Source: Acidothermales bacterium (lineage in GTDB: Bacteria > Actinomycetota > Actinomycetes > Streptosporangiales > WHST01). From it: a DNA stretch of 7,820 nt. This document shows positions 6,328-7,820 of this stretch, piece by piece. Both the position numbers and the translations under genes were made by a program. Under the pieces are notes generated by a model that saw nothing but the letters and a program-made list of their open reading frames with translations, was not told where the DNA came from and ran no database searches. The stretch's first letter is position 1, and the number at the start of each line of letters is the position of its first letter. The stretch lies in contig JAFMQP010000182.1 in assembly GCA_017354575.1 (NCBI GenBank), positions 1 through 7,820 of the forward strand, given 5' to 3'.

Positions 6328-7463
6328 TTGAACACGAGGTACAGGGTGAGACACACCAACGCCATCAGGCAGATCGCGAACGGATAGCCGAGCGCCCAGT
6401 GCAGTTCCGGCATCGATTCGAAGTTCATCCCGTAGATGGTGCCGATGAGCGTCGGCGCGAACAGGATGGCCGCCCAGCCGGAGATCCGCTTGACCTCCTC
6501 GTTCTGCACGAAGCTCGCCTCGGACAGCCGCTTCATCTCCTCGTTCTGCGCCTGGCCGACGAGTGTCGCGTTGACGGTGAGGATGTCCTGCAGCATCTGC
6601 CGGAACCCGTCCACGCGTTCCACGACGGTCGTGGCGTGGTCGGCGACGTCGCGGAGGTAGCGCTGCAGCTCCTCGTCGATGTTGTACTTGTCGAAGCCGG
6701 CGGTGAGCGCGTCGAGGATCCCGATCAGCGGACGGGTGGCGCGCTGGAACTCGATGACCTCGCGGGACAGCTCGTAGATGCGCCGCGAGACGGCGGGGTC
6801 GCCGCGGAACACCTCCGTCTCGATCTCGTCGATGTCGTTCTGCAGGCCGGCGACGACGGGCGCGTAGCCGTCGACGACGGCGTCGAGGATCGCGTACAGC
6901 ACCGCCTCGGTGCCACGCCGCAGCAGGTCCGGCTCGGACTCCATCCGGCGTCGTACGGACGCGAGGTCGGGTGCCTCGCTGTGCCGGACGGTGAGCACGA
7001 AGTCGGGCCCGACGAACAGGTGCAGCTCGCCGAAGTCGACCTCCTCGGCGTCGTCCACGTAGCGTGCGGCCCGGAGCACGACGAACAGCGTGTCGCCGTA
7101 CCGTTCCAGCTTCGGCCGCTGGTGGGCGACGATGGCGTCCTCGACGGAGAGCTTGTGCAGCTCGAACTCGTTCGCCAGCTCGACGATCTGCGCGGACGCC
7201 GGCCGGTACAGGCCGATCCAGGCGAGGCTGTTCGGCTCGTTGCGCAGGTGCCGGAACGTCTCGGCGAGCGTCAGCGGCGTCGCGATCCGGCGGCCGTCGA
7301 CGTAGACGGCGTTGTCGATGATGCTGTTGTCGACGGGCGGCGCGTCGGACGAGCGCGGATCCATCGACTGCTCGGGAGCCACCTCGCGAGGGGTGGCCGA
7401 CTTGCGCGCGCGGACGGCGCGGCGGCGGAGCGGGCGCAGGGTGGGCAGGCGTCGATCGAGCAT
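6309..7463 (-). CDS. corA: CorA-family magnesium (Mg2+/Co2+) transport protein
   Basis: CorA forms a homopentameric channel in the inner membrane that takes up Mg2+ (also Co2+, Ni2+). The 384-residue product has a basic, low-complexity N-terminal tail (1-45, many Arg), a cytosolic alpha/beta domain (about 50-200), a long stalk helix (about 205-325), two C-terminal membrane helices (about 329-347 and 358-376) and a basic KRRGWL end. The diagnostic GMN motif is at 345-347 in IYGMNFESMPELHW, so it is a transporter of the CorA type rather than a degenerate relative. The stalk has two similar segments, QNEEMKRLSEASFV and QNEEVKRISGW, 14 residues apart, a feature I recall from other actinobacterial CorA proteins. 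Start ATG 7463 is supported by GGAGG (complement of 7471-7475) 7 nt upstream. The gene is convergent with nuoN and has a long structured leader (7464-7660 region) that suggests post-transcriptional control. Confidence 0.95.
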   Translation of the reverse strand: MLDRRLPTLRPLRRRAVRARKSATPREVAPEQSMDPRSSDAPPVDNSIIDNAVYVDGRRIATPLTLAETFRHLRNEPNSLAWIGLYRPASAQIVELANEFELHKLSVEDAIVAHQRPKLERYGDTLFVVLRAARYVDDAEEVDFGELHLFVGPDFVLTVRHSEAPDLASVRRRMESEPDLLRRGTEAVLYAILDAVVDGYAPVVAGLQNDIDEIETEVFRGDPAVSRRIYELSREVIEFQRATRPLIGILDALTAGFDKYNIDEELQRYLRDVADHATTVVERVDGFRQMLQDILTVNATLVGQAQNEEMKRLSEASFVQNEEVKRISGWAAILFAPTLIGTIYGMNFESMPELHWALGYPFAICLMALVCLTLYLVFKRRGWL

Positions 7464-7471
7464 CTCGGGAC

Positions 7472-7484
7472 CTCCGGACAGGAG
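7472..7484 (-). promoter_or_regulatory. Weak stem covering the corA ribosome binding site
   Basis: On the corA mRNA, CTCC (7484-7481) can pair with GGAG of the Shine-Dalgarno sequence (7475-7472) across a 5-nt loop. The stem is only 4 bp, so alone it would be marginal, but it could contribute to regulated access to the corA start. Confidence 0.2.
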
Positions 7485-7518
7485 CTACACGCGAATGGCT
7501 GCATGGGAGCGGCCGTCG

Positions 7519-7541
7519 CCGACGCGCAGACGCCTGGTCGG
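7519..7541 (-). promoter_or_regulatory. corA leader hairpin 3
   Basis: CCGAC (7519-7523) pairs with GTCGG (7537-7541) and GCG (7524-7526) with CGC (7531-7533), leaving a CAGA loop and a 3-nt bulge. It lies between the upstream reading frame and corA. No U-tract follows on the corA strand, so it is not an obvious intrinsic terminator. Confidence 0.35.
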
Positions 7542-7545
7542 TGGA

Positions 7546-7582
7546 ACACGCGGGTCAGCAGAGCCCGACCCGCCGGGCGTGT
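7546..7582 (-). promoter_or_regulatory. corA leader hairpin 2
   Basis: CGGGTC (7551-7556) pairs perfectly with GACCCG (7567-7572) around a 10-nt loop. The stem resumes outside with ACACG (7546-7550) and CGTGT (7578-7582), separated on one side by a 5-nt bulge (7573-7577). That makes 11 bp in total. It starts about 7 nt after the stop codon of the small upstream reading frame on the corA strand, so ribosomes on that frame could affect its folding. Confidence 0.45.
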
Positions 7583-7589
7583 GCGTTCG

Positions 7590-7625
7590 TCAGCGGCCGA
7601 CGGGTCTGGGAGGTTGGCTAGTCAT
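7590..7625 (-). CDS. Candidate corA leader peptide (uORF), MTSQPPRPVGR
   Basis: This is a possible 11-codon upstream reading frame in the corA leader, ATG at 7625 and TGA at 7592-7590, ending 126 nt before the corA start. The peptide is proline-rich (PP then P). A GGAGG (complement of 7637-7641) precedes the ATG by 11 nt, slightly long spacing; an in-frame GTG at 7637 overlaps the Shine-Dalgarno sequence and is unlikely. Established knowledge: in Salmonella, short leader ORFs of the Mg2+ transporter genes mgtA (mgtL, proline-rich) and corA (corL) control transcription into the gene. By analogy this frame could sense Mg2+ or translation state. That is inference: a frame this short can arise by chance, and no conservation can be tested here. 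Confidence 0.35.
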   Translation of the reverse strand: MTSQPPRPVGR

Positions 7626-7641
7626 CGTCAGCCACACCTCC
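7609..7641 (-). promoter_or_regulatory. Leader hairpin 1: stem hides the uORF Shine-Dalgarno, start codon in the loop
   Basis: On the + strand GGAGGT (7609-7614) and TGGCT (7615-7619) pair with AGCCA (7630-7634) and ACCTCC (7636-7641), with one bulged C at 7635: 11 bp and a 10-nt loop. Read on the corA strand, the 5' arm is the GGAGGT ribosome binding site of the small frame, the loop holds its ATG, and the 3' arm holds its Ser-Gln-Pro-Pro codons. Translation of the frame must therefore melt the stem that controls access to it. Confidence 0.6.
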
Positions 7642-7671
7642 TCTGTCCGCACACGGTTCGGTCCACCGCAC

Positions 7672-7677
7672 AGGGTA
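7672..7677 (-). promoter_or_regulatory. Candidate -10 element for corA
   Basis: On the - strand TACCCT (7677-7672) fits TANNNT and would start a transcript about 30 nt upstream of hairpin 1, so the whole structured leader would be included. No -35 match is seen at 16-18 nt. Support is weak. Confidence 0.25.
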
Positions 7678-7700
7678 CCCCACGCGCTCGCTCCGGGCGG

Positions 7701-7706
7701 TACTGT
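7701..7706 (+). promoter_or_regulatory. Candidate -10 element for the toxin-like gene
   Basis: TACTGT fits TANNNT and lies 38 bp upstream of the GTG start at 7744, a usual spacing for a short 5' leader. No clear -35 is visible. It would be divergent from, and only about 25 bp away from, the candidate corA -10. Confidence 0.3.
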
Positions 7707-7743
7707 CGTCCCGATTGCCGCGGCCGGGCGGGGAGGAGGGGAC

Positions 7744-7820
7744 GTGGCGGGCGAATGGAGCATCACCCACTCCGCCGAGATCGAGAAATGGTACGGGAGC
7801 CTGAACAACGACGACAGAAG
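7744..7820 (+). CDS. RelE/HigB-like (Gp49-type) toxin, N-terminal fragment cut by window edge
   Basis: The 25 complete codons visible begin MAGEWSITHSAEIEKWYGSL and continue NNDDR. The pattern (W near the start, a short strand, then an acidic helix containing a W before SL and a polar DD turn) matches the N-terminus of HigB/RelE-type mRNA-interferase toxins of type II toxin-antitoxin systems. In such systems an XRE-family HigA antitoxin usually follows the toxin gene, so the partner would lie beyond the right edge. GTG 7744 is preceded by AGGAGG (7734-7739) with 4 nt spacing. The codons AAA and AGA, rare in the surrounding genes, hint at a horizontally acquired gene. With so little sequence, the family call is tentative; the reading frame and ribosome binding site are clear. 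Confidence 0.55.
   Translation, partial: MAGEWSITHSAEIEKWYGSLNNDDR

Noticed and set aside
1..7820. tRNA, rRNA, CRISPR array, insertion sequence or prophage genes
   Set aside because: No cloverleaf-like segment, repeat-spacer pattern, transposase motif or phage gene was seen on either strand.

Overview
The window is GC-rich DNA (roughly 70% by eye) with strong G/C bias at third codon positions, GTG starts and GGAGG-type ribosome binding sites. This is what a chromosome of a high-GC actinobacterium (Actinomycetota) looks like. I cannot place the genus.

Layout. (1) Positions 1-6296 carry the distal, membrane-arm end of a respiratory complex I (NADH:quinone oxidoreductase, nuo) operon on the + strand: the 3' part of nuoK, then nuoL, nuoM and nuoN. 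The gene order K-L-M-N is standard, but there are two departures. The 3' end of nuoK holds an imperfect inverted repeat of about 79 bp and reads through it, giving a C-terminal extension of about 40 residues. An unrelated gene for a secreted protein (2352-3218) sits between nuoL and nuoM. (2) corA (6309-7463, - strand) converges on nuoN with a 12-bp gap and a GC-rich hairpin at the junction. (3) Positions 7464-7743 form the divergent region between corA and a gene that starts at 7744. On the corA side it contains an unusual leader: three hairpins and an 11-codon proline-rich upstream reading frame. That frame's Shine-Dalgarno sequence, start codon and PP codons are all part of one stem-loop. 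(4) At the right edge the first 25 complete codons of a RelE/HigB-like toxin gene are visible.

How the parts work together. NuoK, L, M and N are the antiporter-like and linking membrane subunits that pump protons while quinone is reduced. The glutamate and lysine residues known to carry protons in these families are present in all four. CorA takes up Mg2+ and is not part of complex I. The secreted protein has no evident link to respiration; it has its own strong ribosome binding site, and nuoM has its own candidate promoter, so the operon may be transcribed in more than one unit here.

The most interesting candidates are the structured, uORF-containing corA leader, the inverted-repeat element that extends NuoK, and the secreted-protein gene inside the nuo operon. 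All are hypotheses from sequence reading, not demonstrated systems.
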